Notes: generated by a model not told the origin, from the sequence alone. Shown: positions 10,114 through 21,380, counted from the stretch's first letter. The stretch is DNA of 64,000 nt from Achatina immaculata (GCA_009760885.1 CM019713.1:24374427-24438426), one strand, 5' to 3'. Made by a program: numbers and translations.

Positions 10114-10313
10114 GAGAAAAAACGAATAGAAAGTATGAGAATGTATAAATGAAAAACATACAACATCTGATATTTTGGCGTGAGCCTTTTTCGAGGATTA
10201 CATGCACAACGAGACACAATGCATGTAATCCTCGAAAAAAGGCTCACACCGAAATATCGGATGTTGTATGTTTTTCATTTAGACATTCTCATACTTTCTA
10301 TTCATTTTTTCTC
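10114..10313. repeat. Long inverted repeat (foldback), Penelope-terminus-like
   Basis: Arms 10114-10206 and 10220-10313 are near-perfect reverse complements around a 13-nt spacer. The right arm carries AAGGCTCACACCGAAAT and GGATGTTGTATGTTTTTCAT. A single-armed relative lies at 35163-35395, and a related AAGGCTCACGCCGAAACGTC lies at 60440. The outer flanks (CACCTCTATCTACCTT on one side, CCAGTTTTACTGCAGTCGCC on the other) also recur at 35.3 kb, so this is a dispersed family. The GGCTCACGCCGAAAC core resembles sequences at ends of Penelope-like elements; this link is an inference. Confidence 0.75.
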
Positions 10314-10781
10314 ATTATTATTTAAACCAGTTTTACTGCAGTCGCCATCCCTTTTATTTTATTGATGACAAGTTCTGAATTTTATTAATACGCAAGACAC
10401 TTATTGTGCACATAAAATTTTAAATACTAGCAAATTTGATTAAAATTCTCTGCTTAATTTAATGATTCAGAAGACAGCTATAAATCTAAGATATCCACTG
10501 AGTCCAATAGATTAGACATTGTTATAAATAATAATAACTAGTAATTCAACAAAAAGTAGTAGGTAAAAGTTTCACATGTTGTAAAAGATGAAAAGTATGA
10601 AACTTCATCTTTTTGCCTTTATCAGCAACAGTAAATAAACAGGGAGAAAGGAAGAGACAAAGTTGCAAGGAGTTAAGAAAGACAAATACAAAATGCTCTT
10701 GGTTAATTAATGTGACAGTCTCAAGTGTAGATGAACTATTCAGCTTCATGTACGTATGTATATGAGATTAATGAAGATCAT

Positions 10782-12500
10782 TCATTCATTTGCATGTCCC
10801 TTGCGGAACTTTGCCTCCCAAACAGCACTCCTGTAGGCCTCTCGGTTGTGAGCAAGATGGCCTGCTGCTGCTGCATCCATTTGCAGATCGTCAACAATGT
10901 CTTGCAGCCATCTTCGTCTTGGTCTTCCTCTTTTTCTTTTTCCCACCATGTATCCTTCCAATACGGTCTTCTCTAAATTATCATGATGTTTAATGTGTCC
11001 AAAATATTTCAGTTTTCTCTCTTTAATCCTCTTCACTAGCCAGCCTTCTTCAATATTAAGCTCTTGTAGTATAGATATATTTGTTCTTTTTTGTGTCCAT
11101 GATATTTGGAGAACTCTTCTGTAGCATTTACATTCAAAGGCATTTATGTGTTTCTCAGCTGTTTTGTTAAGTGTCCAGGTCTCACAGGCATATGTTGCTA
11201 TGGGAAAGATGCATGCCCTTAAAAATCTTATTTTTGTGGTTCTGTCTGCTCCTCTCCACAGATTCTTTAGTTGTTTTACTTTCTGAAGAACGATAGATGT
11301 CCTCCTTTTAATTTCCCTCATTGTATCTCCATTATTAGTTAGTAGCGATCCAAGATATTCAAAACTCTCCACTTCTTCAAGTTTTTCCTCATTGATACAT
11401 ATTTCAGTTGCCTTGTTTGTTTTGTCAGTTGTCATCAATTTAGTTTTCTTTGCATTAAGATAGAGGTTCTGCTCTTCACTGTTCTTGCGTACTGACATAA
11501 TTAGTTTTTCCATTCCTTTTTGTGTTGTGGACAGCAAAACTGTGTCATCAGCATATCTAATCTCTGGTATTTCATAACCTCCAACTGTTATGGCATCGTA
11601 ATATTCTTTGTCTACATCTTCTCTAACATTCCTCATTATATTTTCAGTATACAAGTTAAATAAGTAGGGTGACAATATGCACCCCTGACGGACCCCTTGT
11701 TTTATGTCAAACCAACTTGTTGTTTCACCATTTATTCTTACTGCTGCTTGTTGGTCTAGATACAGCAGTGATGTTAATTGTATCAAATGTGTTGGAAATC
11801 CCATTTTTTCCATTATTTCCCAAAGTTTCTGGTGTTGTACACAATCAAATGCCTTTGAGTAGTCTATAAAGGATAAATATAGATTCACATTAAACTCTCT
11901 GCATTTCTCTATTATTAATCTTAGATTGAATATATGATCTCTTGATCCTCTTCCTTGCCTGAAACCAGCTTGGACCATATTGACTTCTTCTTCTATTTTC
12001 TTTTGAAGTCTACCCATTATGATTTTTAACAGAATTTTACTGGCATGACTAATCAGGGCAACAGTTCTGTAGTTGGTGCATAATTTCAAGTTACCCTTTT
12101 TTGGCAGTGGTATGAATACAGTTCTTTTCCATTCTTTTGGCCAAACACCTGAATGCCATATCTTTTTACATAGTGCATGATAGATTGTTGCACACTCCTT
12201 TCCTCCTGCTTTAATAAATTCAGCTGTTATCTCATCACATCCTGGTGATTTACCATTTTTCAGATTCTTTATCGCCCATAAAACTTCTTCCATTGTCGGT
12301 TCGGGTTCTTTCTCCTCCAATAATAATTCACACTGTTGATTTCTGCTTCCACAGTCGGTTGTTTCATACATTCTTTTGCAATATTCCTTCCATCTTTCTA
12401 GAATTTCCTCTGTCTCTGTCAAGGTATTCCCCATCTCATCACAAATTACATTTAGCTTAGGTGTGACATTTCTCGTCAATGTCTTCATTTCTTTAAACAT
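10782..12500 (-). CDS. RTE-A reverse transcriptase domain
   Basis: 572 codons open. It holds NGKSPGCDEITAEFIKAGG, QAGFRQGRGSRDHIFNLRL, FIDYSKAFDCV (motif A, about residue 211), GVRQGCILSPYLFNLY (motif B), RYADD (motif C, Asp pair about residues 318-319) and FEYLGSLLT. These are followed by YACETWTLNKTAEKH and a basic MVGKRKRGRPRRRW C-terminus. An in-frame TAG separates it from the endonuclease frame, so the Met at 12500 is probably not a natural start; the original protein was an EN-RT fusion. It shares its 3' half with copies at 636-1123, 20304-21078, 23660-25157 and 60682-63026. Confidence 0.88.
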   Translation of the reverse strand: MFKEMKTLTRNVTPKLNVICDEMGNTLTETEEILERWKEYCKRMYETTDCGSRNQQCELLLEEKEPEPTMEEVLWAIKNLKNGKSPGCDEITAEFIKAGGKECATIYHALCKKIWHSGVWPKEWKRTVFIPLPKKGNLKLCTNYRTVALISHASKILLKIIMGRLQKKIEEEVNMVQAGFRQGRGSRDHIFNLRLIIEKCREFNVNLYLSFIDYSKAFDCVQHQKLWEIMEKMGFPTHLIQLTSLLYLDQQAAVRINGETTSWFDIKQGVRQGCILSPYLFNLYTENIMRNVREDVDKEYYDAITVGGYEIPEIRYADDTVLLSTTQKGMEKLIMSVRKNSEEQNLYLNAKKTKLMTTDKTNKATEICINEEKLEEVESFEYLGSLLTNNGDTMREIKRRTSIVLQKVKQLKNLWRGADRTTKIRFLRACIFPIATYACETWTLNKTAEKHINAFECKCYRRVLQISWTQKRTNISILQELNIEEGWLVKRIKERKLKYFGHIKHHDNLEKTVLEGYMVGKRKRGRPRRRWLQDIVDDLQMDAAAAGHLAHNREAYRSAVWEAKFRKGHANE

Positions 12501-12521
12501 TTCACTATCTCTTCCACACTT

Positions 12522-13881
12522 CTAATGTTCTTCTATTCTTTCACAACAAGCTTGTATGTATTGTTTTTTGTCTTTTCTTATGTTTCTTCGTACTTCTTTT
12601 GTTAAAGTTTTATATTTATCTTTGTTGTTGTTTGTCACTTTCCATTGCGTCTTCATTTCTCTACATTGTTTTATCAGTTCTAGTGTACCTGCTGTGATCC
12701 ATCTATTCTTTTGTGTTTTCTTTACTGGAACCATGTCTTTAGCTGTTGTTACTAAGATATCTTTGGCCTGCATAGCCAATTCATCTGGTGTCATCTCCTC
12801 CTGTACAGCCATCAGGATTTCGAAACGGTTCTTCACTTCTATACCGTATTGCTCTGGTATATTTGTAAGGTCAAAGCGGAGTGGTCTTGATCCCGTAACT
12901 ATCTTTTTCATCTTTATCTTCATGTCTGCTATTAATAACTCATGGTCCGTGTCACAATAAGCACCTGGTAAAGTTTTTGCTGATGTTATGCTTGACCTCC
13001 ACCTTCTCTGCACTAAAATGTAATCTATTTGATTCCTGGTTTTCCAATCAGGTGATGTCCATGTGTAAAGTCTTCTTGGATGTTGTTTAAAAAGTGTGTT
13101 AGCGATCATTAGCTCATTTTCCATGCAAAACGCCATTAGATTGTCACCTGCCTCATTTCTATTTCTATGTCCTATGCTAAATTTCCCTACAACATATCCT
13201 TCATCTTCTGCTCTTTCTGTACCAATTTTTTGCATTAAAATCACCCATTATTAATACAATATCATTTTTCCGTACCTGGTCTATTGTCGTTTGCAGTGTG
13301 TTATAAAAGTTTTCTACTTCTTCTTCTTCTGCTGCTGATGTAGGTGCATATATCTGGATGATTGTTACATTTCTAGGAATGCCCTTGAGTCTGATTGTTA
13401 GGATTCTATCACTTACTGGATTGTAGCCTAGTAATGCTTTTGATGTTGATTTGTCCAAATAAAAAGCCACTCTGTTCTTTCCTCCTACTTCTCCGCCAGA
13501 ATATATAAATATATTATCATTAACGCTCTTAAAGTGTCCTGATCCTTTCTATCGATGTTCGCAGATTCCCAAAATGTGTATCCCCGTTCTTTTCATCTCG
13601 TCACTTATTACTTGATATTTTCCCTCATACATGCTTCTTACATTCCATGTTCCTACTCTTATTTTTCTTTTTAGTTTGATACAGGGGTTTTCCTTGGTAA
13701 CACCGTCAGGATTTTGTCCGTCATCACAATTACTAGTACCGACCTCTGCCTCACACTCTTCCCCAGTGTTAAAATTAGATCTATCTGGCCTGGAGGCGTC
13801 ACCACCAGATCTTTTTCCTAATTGACTTTCCATGATTGCTGCTTGGGTTTCTTGGTATGTTTCCAGAAGATAGTTTACCAT
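12522..13881 (-). pseudogene. RTE-A AP endonuclease, broken
   Basis: Three frames give one apurinic-like endonuclease that nicks the target. 13881-13549 has KIRVGTWNVRSMYEGK and THILGICE. 13470-13201 has IIQIYAPTSAAEEEEV and the catalytic GDFNAK. 13244-12522 has RRLYTWTSPDWKTRNQIDYI and DHELLIADMK. The breaks are a TAG after CEHR, one extra A in the A run after GDFNAK (frameshift), and a TAG after RIEEH. Otherwise the domain is complete. Confidence 0.85.
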
Positions 13882-14524
13882 TGCTTTCCTTCCGGGCAGT
13901 GACTGTACTAGTCAGTGATCGTAGCCATTGTCCCTACATTGAGATCATCTGCCTACCATCATAGAATGGTGACCATAACCAACATTATCTGTCAGCTGCT
14001 CTCCCATTCCATCCACCACCTGCTCCCATGTCTTCACGTCACCCTGATCGGGGGGCTATACGGGTACTCCACCTTGCCCAAGGGTGTCCCGTAGACTGAC
14101 GGAGGTAAGGAGGCGTCTTAATGAAGATATGTGAGACAAATATGTCAGTGAAGAAAGAAAAGTGTAACTTGTAGAAAGAGCTAGAATGAAAGAAAGTACG
14201 ACACAAAATGAATTCATTACATACATATGGGTTCTAATTCTTAGTCTTAACTTCATCTTTCCAAGGAATTTGATCCCAAAAAAAAAATGCTCTGGATCCA
14301 AGAAAAAAAAAAAAAAAATTTGTAATAATGATAAATAAATAAATAGATAATAATAATAATATAAAAAAATCTAAATTTACATGTACGTATTATATTTTCT
14401 ATTACATATTTATATGTGTATGTTTATATATTTAGTTTTACATATTAATACCCAAAAACAGTTTGAGAAATTGGATTAAAAATCATGAAGCAGCAAGAGC
14501 TGCCAGTGACTGTTAACCAGGGCT

Positions 14525-15560
14525 GTGTAGTCAGTCTGGGGGGGGGGGGGAATAGTCAGAGTCTGGGGAGGTGTAGTCAGAGTCTGGGGGGGGGTGTAGT
14601 CAGAGTCTGGGGGGGGGGGAGGTGTAGTCAGAGTCTGTGGGGGGGGTGTAGTCAGAATCTGGGGGGAGTGTAGTCAGAGTCTGGGGGGTGTAGTCAGAGT
14701 CTGGGGGGTGTGTAGTCAGAGTCTGGGGGGGGGTGTAGTCAGAGTCTGGGGGGAGTGTAGTCAGAGTCTGGGCTATGTAGTCAGAGTCTGGGGGGTGTAG
14801 TCAGAGTCTGGGCTGTGTAGTCAGAGTCTGGGGGGGGGGGGAGGTTTAGTCAGAGTCTGGGCTATGTAGTCAGAGTCTGGAAGGGGGTGTAGTCAGAGTC
14901 TGGGCTGTGTAGTCAGAGTCTGGGCTATGTAGTCAGAGTCTGGGCTGTGTAGTCAGAGTCTGGGGGGGGGGGGAGGTTTAGTTAGAGTCTGGGCTATGTA
15001 ATCAGAGTCTGGGGGTGTAGTCAGAGTCTGGGCTGTGTAGTCAGAGTCTGGGGGGTGTAGTCAGAGTCTGGGCTGTGTAGTCAGAGTCTGGGCTGTGTAG
15101 TCAGAGTCTGGGCTGTGTAGTCAGAGTCTGGGCTATGTAGTCAGAGTCTGGGCTGTGTAGTCAGAGTCTGGGCTGTGTAGTCAGAGTCTGGGCTGTGTAG
15201 TCAGAGTCTGGGGTGTGTAGTCAGAGTCATAGTTATGTAGCCAGAGTCTGGGGTGTGTAGTCAGAGTCATAGTTATGTAGCCAGAGTCTGGGGTGTGGAT
15301 TCAGAGTCAAGATTGTGTAGTCAGAGTCTGGGGTGTGAAGTCAGAACTGTGAAATCAGGATTATGGAGTCAGAATTGTGAAATCAGGGTCAACACTGTGG
15401 AGTCAGAATCAAGATTGTGACATCAGAGCTGTTGAGTTAAAGTCAGGACTGTGTACTGAGATTGTGAAATCAGAATTGAGATTATGAAGAAAAGCTGTGT
15501 ATTAAGAGTTGTGGAGTGAGAGTCAGGACTGTGAAGTCAGAGTCAGGACTGTGAAGTCAG
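14525..15560. repeat. 20-bp G-rich minisatellite, about 45 copies
   Basis: The unit is TAGTCAGAGTCTGGGCTGTG or a variant with 5-14 consecutive G. Runs of G occur on the + strand across the first ~550 bp; later units become irregular (GTGAAGTCAGAGTCAGGACT). Many closely spaced G runs mean strong G-quadruplex potential on the coding strand of the intron. Confidence 0.94.
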
Positions 15561-15737
15561 AGTCCGTGCCACAGAGTCAAAAGCTTCATTACCGACTCCA
15601 CAGCTGCCCTTATTTTAATGTGAATTTCTGCCTAAACTGACATTAAAACACCTGGAATATCTGGTGGTTGCAATAATATTATTATGTCTTCTTTTTATCA
15701 CCTCGTACATGGATCTTCTTGCAACTTAACAACAAAG

Positions 15738-15849
15738 AAATCGTCAACAAACTTGAAAAATGTGCACATGCATTTAAAAATTCAACAGCTGAGATTTTGG
15801 AACACAAGACAGAACTTGATCTAATAGAAGTTTATGATTTTCTTTGCAA
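15738..15849 (+). CDS. Module 2, type I exon (5' end eroded)
   Basis: The frame reads EIVNKLEKCAHAFKNSTAEI ... EVYDFLCK before donor GTATGT, and joins the exon at 20007 correctly (phase 2). The only AG near the start is AACAAAG at 15732-15737, which gives the required phase 1. Upstream bases still read LQLNN in this frame and SSCN one frame over, matching QCKLNK of the type I exon at 29198. The original start and first cysteine therefore seem to have been lost by a one-base change and the acceptor shifted. It has two cysteines. Confidence 0.65.
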
Positions 15850-16440
15850 GTATGTTCTTATTTTGTTTAACTTCCAAATACTGTTTCTTTTTAATTTATT
15901 TATTTATTTTTGTATTGCAATAGACACATGTCAAGTTTAAACTGCTGTCAAGGAAATGAAAGAAAAAGAAATTCTGTGCAATCACTCCATCACTGAATAT
16001 CAGAAAATGAGCAGTGAAAACATGTGCTATGTGTGAGCTAGTTTTGGTGTATGCTTTGAAATCAGTGAAAGTTCACTTGCAAGACAATGAACATCGGTAT
16101 ACACTAATCACTGCTTCCACTGTCCCAGTTCCTAATCCTCCCTTTTCAACCAAGACTGTCCCAGATCCTCCCCTACATATCAAATCATCATCCAGAAAGG
16201 ATTTTCACCATTATACATTCTTTTACCATAGTACCTCCTTCCCTGGAACTTGAAATTCCATCAGAGAGATACTTACCTCCCTTTGAGAATTTCTGCGAGC
16301 CTAAACTATGTGAAAAATATAAACAGATATTCATGTGAATCATCAGTTCCAAGCATGATGATTCACATAACGAATGTGCCTTAGTTGAAAGCAGGAGAAC
16401 ATTTTTAAAAAAAACAACTTTTCCCAAGTAATCAGTCACT

Positions 16441-16560
16441 ACAGGTAGCTTTGTGGTCAAGTGGTTAGCCCATTGTTCTCTTCTGCTAGGTTGTTGCTCA
16501 TTGTATTAGAGTCTGTGGTCTGATTCACAGTCCTCTCTTGCTAGTGTTATTTCCCTCAAG
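16441..16560 (+). mobile_element. tRNA-headed SINE-like fragment
   Basis: TAGCTTTGTGGTCAAGTGGTTAG resembles an A box of a tRNA-derived SINE head, followed by a degenerate B-box region (GTGGTCTGATTCAC). It is weak on its own, but fits the SINE at 28627-28915. Confidence 0.35.
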
Positions 16561-16859
16561 TATGAAGTGCTTTGTCTATAGTTTTCTAGGCTGTTACTAT
16601 CTACTTTACTCCTACACTCTGTTTCACCAGTTATAGAAGTGACAGTCTGCTTCAGCTTTGATATATCTCCATGCAGTATATTCACATTTTTGTAGCCTGC
16701 TTGTGTATGGCAGAGTTCCCCCCCCCCCAACCACCCACCCAGCAACAGCTTTGATTGGCTGGCAAATCTACACTGAGCAATCATCATGTACAGGAATGTC
16801 CACATTGAGCAATCATCATGTATAGGAATGTCCATCCTTAGTACACAAAGTCTGGGATG

Positions 16860-17100
16860 GTGGCGGAGGAACCACAATGATCAACGGCTGACGAGGCAAA
16901 ACGTGTGACACACAGGAGGCATTTTGGGACATGTAAAGAACAACATGGCTGGCCACCGTGGAAGAGACAGGGACTTCACTATATGTAACACAAAGACAGC
17001 AGTGGATTTACCAGAAGAAGAAACAAACAGAGCAGAGTGGAGATTAATTGCAGCCAACCTTCCATGGGGAGATGGCACAAAATGATGAAATGATGATTGT
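16860..17100 (+). mobile_element. LINE 3'-end fragment (RTE-like)
   Basis: A + frame gives GHVKNNMAGHRGRDRDFTIC and, a little on, RAEWRLIAANLPWGDGTK followed by stops and a short ATGATGA tail. This is the typical C-terminus of an endonuclease-RT element, distinct from RTE-A to RTE-D. Confidence 0.6.
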
Positions 17101-17429
17101 GTCTAGAACCATTTCAAAAACATAGCATTGCAGAGTTTCCTTCTCTTGAAAGTTAATAGTGCTCATAGTATGACTGTGTGATTTACAGTCACGCCTTGTT
17201 AGTTTGTCAATTCTTAGCCTATCTAGAACTGTTCACCTTTAATATAACACCTTTAATATAAAAGAAATGGCACTAACATATAGTTTTGCTTAGCTTATTG
17301 GAAGTTTATAATTTTCAACTGCAGAAAATGCTAAAAATAGGCACTATGTCATTTCCTGGTAAAATTTTGTGGCAGTGATTTTTTTTATATTAAAAAAAAA
17401 GTTTATATGTCATGATTGTTGTTTAGAAG

Positions 17430-19600
17430 TTTAAAAGTTGAATGAGAGTGTCCTTAAGCTCACAACTTTAATACTGTGCAATGATCTCTGTGCAAAAATA
17501 AAACTAAAATTAAGGAAAGCCAAAATCGGAGAACACAGAAAGATACATTTTGATACAAGAAAACTGAAAGACCAGCAAACAAGAAATGAATTCTCAATAG
17601 TACTTAAGAACTGCTTCAGTGTCCTACAAGACGAAGCAGAAATGTCCATACTAGAGTTCAGTAAAACACTACAGGAAACAGCAAAAGAGGTGCTGGGATA
17701 TCAGAAACGGAGAAAAGAGGAATGGATAAGCAAGACCACATGGGAAAAGATAGAGCAAAGAAAAGAATCAAGAAAAAATTACTGAACACCAAATCACAAC
17801 AGCTTAAAGTACAAGTTCTAAGTAATTATGCGCAAAAAGACAAAGAAGTGAAGGAATCATGCCGTCAAGATAAACGTCAATACTATGACAACTTAGCAGA
17901 AACAGCAGAGAAAGCAGCATATACAAATTATATGAAAACCATATATAAAATCACAAAGCAGATGACAGGTAACTTCATCACAAGATGTGAAAGTGCAGTA
18001 AGGACACAAAATGGACAGCTAGTCAGTGGAGAAAGAGAAAAAATTGAAAGATGGAGGGAACACTTTAACACCCTACTAAACAGAACACAAGCAGCACAAA
18101 CAATAGACATACCTGAAGCAAAAACGGAACTAAACATCAATACAGGACCAATAACAATAAGTTAAGTAAAGGAGGCAATAAAGAAGCTAAAATCAGACAG
18201 GGCACCAGGTGAAGATGAAGTGACTGCTGAGATGTTGAAAGCAGAAGAAACAGAAACACCAAAACAACTTTGCCGGATATTACAACAAATTTGGGATCTA
18301 GAAAAAGCCCCAGATGAGTGGAAAACTGGGATTATAGTAAAACTACCAAAGAAGGGTAACCTCAGAGATTGCGGGAACTGGAGAGGCATTACCCTACTAC
18401 CACTCACCAGTAAAGTATTTTGCAGAATAATCATCAACAGAATTGTACCAACACTTGAGGAAAAACTTGGAAAGAGCAGGCAGGATTTAGGAAAGGAAGA
18501 TCATGCATAGACCACATATTTGTACTTGGACAAATATTAGAACAGGCAAATGAGTGGCATAGCACAACATATGCATTGTTCATAGATTTTGAGAAAGCCT
18601 TTGACAGTGTCAACAGAGATGCACTGTGGAAAATCCTAAGATGGCATGGCCTCCCCCATAAGATAGTTAATGTAATCAAAGCCCTATATGAGGGTTTTCA
18701 GTGCAAAGTGATCTGTGGAGAACATACCTCCAGCAGCTTTAGGGTACAAACAGGAGTGAAGCAGGGATGTGTACTATCACCAACATTATTTATCTTGGCA
18801 ATAGACTGGTTAATGAAGGAGGCAACATCAGACAAACGCAGAGGATTACAATGGACCCTTGACACAGTGCTGGAGGACCTTGACTTTGCGGACGACATTT
18901 GTCTATTATCAAGCAGTCACAAAGATATGCAAGATAAAATAAACAAGCTAACTCAGAATGCAAACAACATAGGACTAAAGATCAACGTAGGAAAGACAAA
19001 GTTAATGAAGCAAAATGTGAACAACAGAAATGTACTCAGAGTAGATAACAAGTTAGTGGAGGAGGTCAACGAATTTGTATACCTTGGCAGCAGAGTAGTA
19101 GAAAATGGAGACAGCACAGAGGACATCAACAGCAGACTTACTAGAGCAAACCAGGCTTTTGCAATTCTGCAGAATATATGGAAATAAAAAAAAACTAAGC
19201 ATAAATATGAAAATCAGGATATTTAAGAGTAATGTTCTAAGTGTACTACTCTATGGAAGTGAATGCTGGAAAATCACCAAAACCATAGAAAACAAGTTGA
19301 ATTCTTTCCAGACTAAATGTTTACGAAGAATTCAAAAAATATTTTGGCCAAACACCATAAGAAATATCTTATTGGTAGAAATGCAGATGAAGCCACTGAC
19401 AACAATTATTGAGGAAAGACGCTGACGATGGTTGGGACATGTGCTCCGAATGACTGACAACTCACTACCAAATATAGCACTAAGATGGACACCACAGGGG
19501 AACAGAAGTAAGGGTAGACCAAAAGAGACAGGCATTTGTGGAAAACCCTTGCGGAAGCCCCATGTGCCCCGGGCACTTAAGGTTCAGAGAGAGAGAGAAT
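17430..19600 (+). mobile_element. RTE-C LINE, 5'-truncated, degenerate
   Basis: Pieces of one EN-RT protein lie in shifting frames. There is a linker (17438-18165); RTPGEDEVTAEML-like and NWRGITLLPLTSKVF (18170-18510); FIDFEKAFDSV, GVKQGCVLSPTLF and DFADDICLLSS (18576-19187); and YGSECWKITKTIENK, FQTKCLRRI, WLGHVLRM (19190-19510). Frameshifts near 18480 and stops near 19186 and 19423 inactivate it. The 3' tail is a GA run (GGTTCAGAGAGAGAGAGA). The endonuclease domain is missing. Confidence 0.83.
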
Positions 19601-19689
19601 GATCCCTGTGACTCTCTCTAGCAAGTGGGAAAATGATTTGTTGGCAGTGTTTGACTAGTCCATGAACTGTCTATATCCACTTGCAATTT

Positions 19690-19975
19690 ATTTTATATGT
19701 GACTTATCTCTAATTTATTCTTCTATTGTTGTGTTTACATGTGAGTTATCTGTAATTTATTCCTCTATTGTTGTGTTTATGTGTGAGTTATCTGTAATTT
19801 ATTCCTCTATTGTTGTGTTTATGTGTGAATTATCTGTAATTTATTCCTCTATTGTGTTTATGTGTGAGTTATCTGTAATTTATTCCTCTATTGTTGTGTT
19901 TATGTTTGAATTATCTGTAATTTATTCCTCTATTGTTGTGTTTATATGTGAGTTATCTGTAATTTATTCCTCTGT
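19690..19975. repeat. 42-bp minisatellite, about 7 copies
   Basis: The unit is TTATCTGTAATTTATTCCTC followed by TATTGTTGTGTTTATGTGTGAG. Being a multiple of three, it stays open (repeated CELSVIYSSIVVF), but it lies within the intron and reads into the acceptor of the exon at 20007; it is not coding on present evidence. Its T-rich end may contribute to the polypyrimidine tract. Confidence 0.92.
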
Positions 19976-20006
19976 TTATCTCTGTTCATCTTTATTTGTT
20001 TTTCAG

Positions 20007-20140
20007 GAACAAGAAGAACCTGGTAGATATTTTTGTGTGCAGCAAAGATGTTTTTGAAACTCACTTCCCAAGTTATGAAATTCTGAAGCAGTACTTACCA
20101 AATCATGAGTTGCTGGGTGCAGTTTTACATTTAATATGTG
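20007..20140 (+). CDS. Module 2, type II exon
   Basis: Acceptor TTTTTCAG, then K-NKKNLVDIFVCSKDVFETHF, then PSYEILKQYLPNHELLGAVL and HLIC, donor GTAATA. Two cysteines (C4, C6); C5 is replaced by His. Module 2 therefore has four. It ends in phase 1. Confidence 0.88.
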
Positions 20141-20222
20141 GTAATATTCCTGGCTGCCAGCAGTGATACGACAGTTATAAAAACATTGGTTAAACCTCAC
20201 ATTTCTGTGACACAAGTCCCTT

Positions 20223-20257
20223 GCTTCTCTCTCTCTCTCTTTCTCTCTCTCTCTCAC
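20223..20257. repeat. CT microsatellite
   Basis: A TCTCTC run with a few TTT interruptions, just downstream of the module 2 type II exon. Confidence 0.9.
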
Positions 20258-20303
20258 TCCAGCATACCCACATGCAGACACACACATGCACAGATATATA
20301 TGA

Positions 20304-21078
20304 GATCATTCATTCATTCATTTATTTGCATGTCCCTTGTTGAACTTTGCCTCCCCAACAGCATTCCTGTAAGCCTCTCAGTTGTGAGCAAGATGCTCTG
20401 CTGCTGATGCATCCATTTGCAGATCATCAATGATGTCTTGCAGCCATCTTCACCTTGGTCTTCCTATCTTTCTTTTTCCCATTATGTACCCTTCAAAGAC
20501 GGTTTTCTCTAGATTATCATGACTTTTAATGTGTCCAAAATATTTAAGTTTTCTCTCTTTAATCTTCTTTACTAGCCAGCCTTCTTCAATATTAAGTTCT
20601 TGTAGTATGGATATATTTGTTCTTTTCTGTATCCGTGATATTTGAAGAACTCTTCTATAGCATTTACATTCAAAGGCATTTATGTGTTTCTCAGCTGTTT
20701 TGTTAAGTGTCCAGGTCTCATAGACATATGTTGCGATAAGAAAGATGCATGCCCTTAAAAATCTTATTTTTGTAGTTCTGTCTGTTCCTCTCCACAGATT
20801 CTTTAGTTGTTTTACTTTCTGAAGAGCGATAGATGTCCTCCTTTTAATTTCCTTCATTGTATCTCCATTAATAGTTAGCAGTGATCCAAGGTATTCAAAA
20901 CTTTCCACTTCTTCCAGTTTTTCCTCATTGATACATCTATCAGCTGCCTTCTTTGTTTTGTCAGTTGTCATCAATTTAGTTTTCTCCCTATTAAGACAGA
21001 GGTTTTGCTCTTCACTATTCTTACGGACTGACATAATTAGTTTTTCCATTCCTTTTTGTGTTGTGGACAGTAATACTG
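20304..21078 (-). mobile_element. RTE-A LINE, 5'-truncated
   Basis: The minus frame 21049-20450 encodes the C-terminal RT region (FEYLGSLLT, YVYETWTLNKTAEKH, GKRKIGRPR). The 3' tail is TTCATTCATTCATTTATTTGCA on the + strand. A 9-bp target duplication, TATATATGA, lies at 20295-20303 and 21079-21087. The 5' truncation falls just after motif C. Confidence 0.85.
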
Positions 21079-21224
21079 TATATATGAAATCAACACAGAT
21101 GTATATGTTACATGATGCTACATATAGCAGAAAGGTGAAAAGATTAAATGAAAATATTGTTTAGAACACTGTGAACCACTATCACTGAAATGAAATAAAA
21201 AAGACCTCAGTTTTCACAATTAAG

Positions 21225-21380
21225 ACAGTTGAGTGACAAAGTTGTTAGTGCACTAGTTTCTCATAGTGGAGATTGTTACATCAAATGAAGCCAGAGGTTA
21301 CCTGCCACCCAGCTTTAGAAATTGGTACCTGGCTTCCTGTAGAGCTGAAGAAGGGGAGGCAGCCAGACATCATGCTGACC
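21225..21380 (+). mobile_element. SINE fragment (head and body)
   Basis: GTTGAGTGACAAAGTTGTTAG resembles a degenerate tRNA-type A box. It is followed by GGTACCTGGCTTCC and GAGGCAGCCAGACATCATGC, which match the body of the SINE at 28627-28915 and fragments at 34040 and 44715. It runs straight into the 50-bp array. Confidence 0.6.

Larger units (their letters stand above)
10779..14117 (-). mobile_element. RTE-A LINE, full-length copy
   Basis: 3,339 bp flanked by an 11-bp target duplication TTAATGAAGAT (10768-10778 and 14118-14128). On the minus strand: a ~230 bp 5' leader, AP endonuclease (13881 to 12522), reverse transcriptase (12500 to 10782) and a tail of ATGA repeats (TGCAAATGAATGAATGA). 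The size and single EN-RT product fit the RTE clade. Only two nonsense codons and one frameshift interrupt the coding sequence, so it is a fairly recent insertion in the intron before the exon at 15738. Confidence 0.9.

Noticed and set aside
19662..20057. 131-codon frame of repeated CELSVIYSSIVVF
   Set aside because: It is the 42-bp intronic array read through the acceptor into the real exon in the wrong frame.
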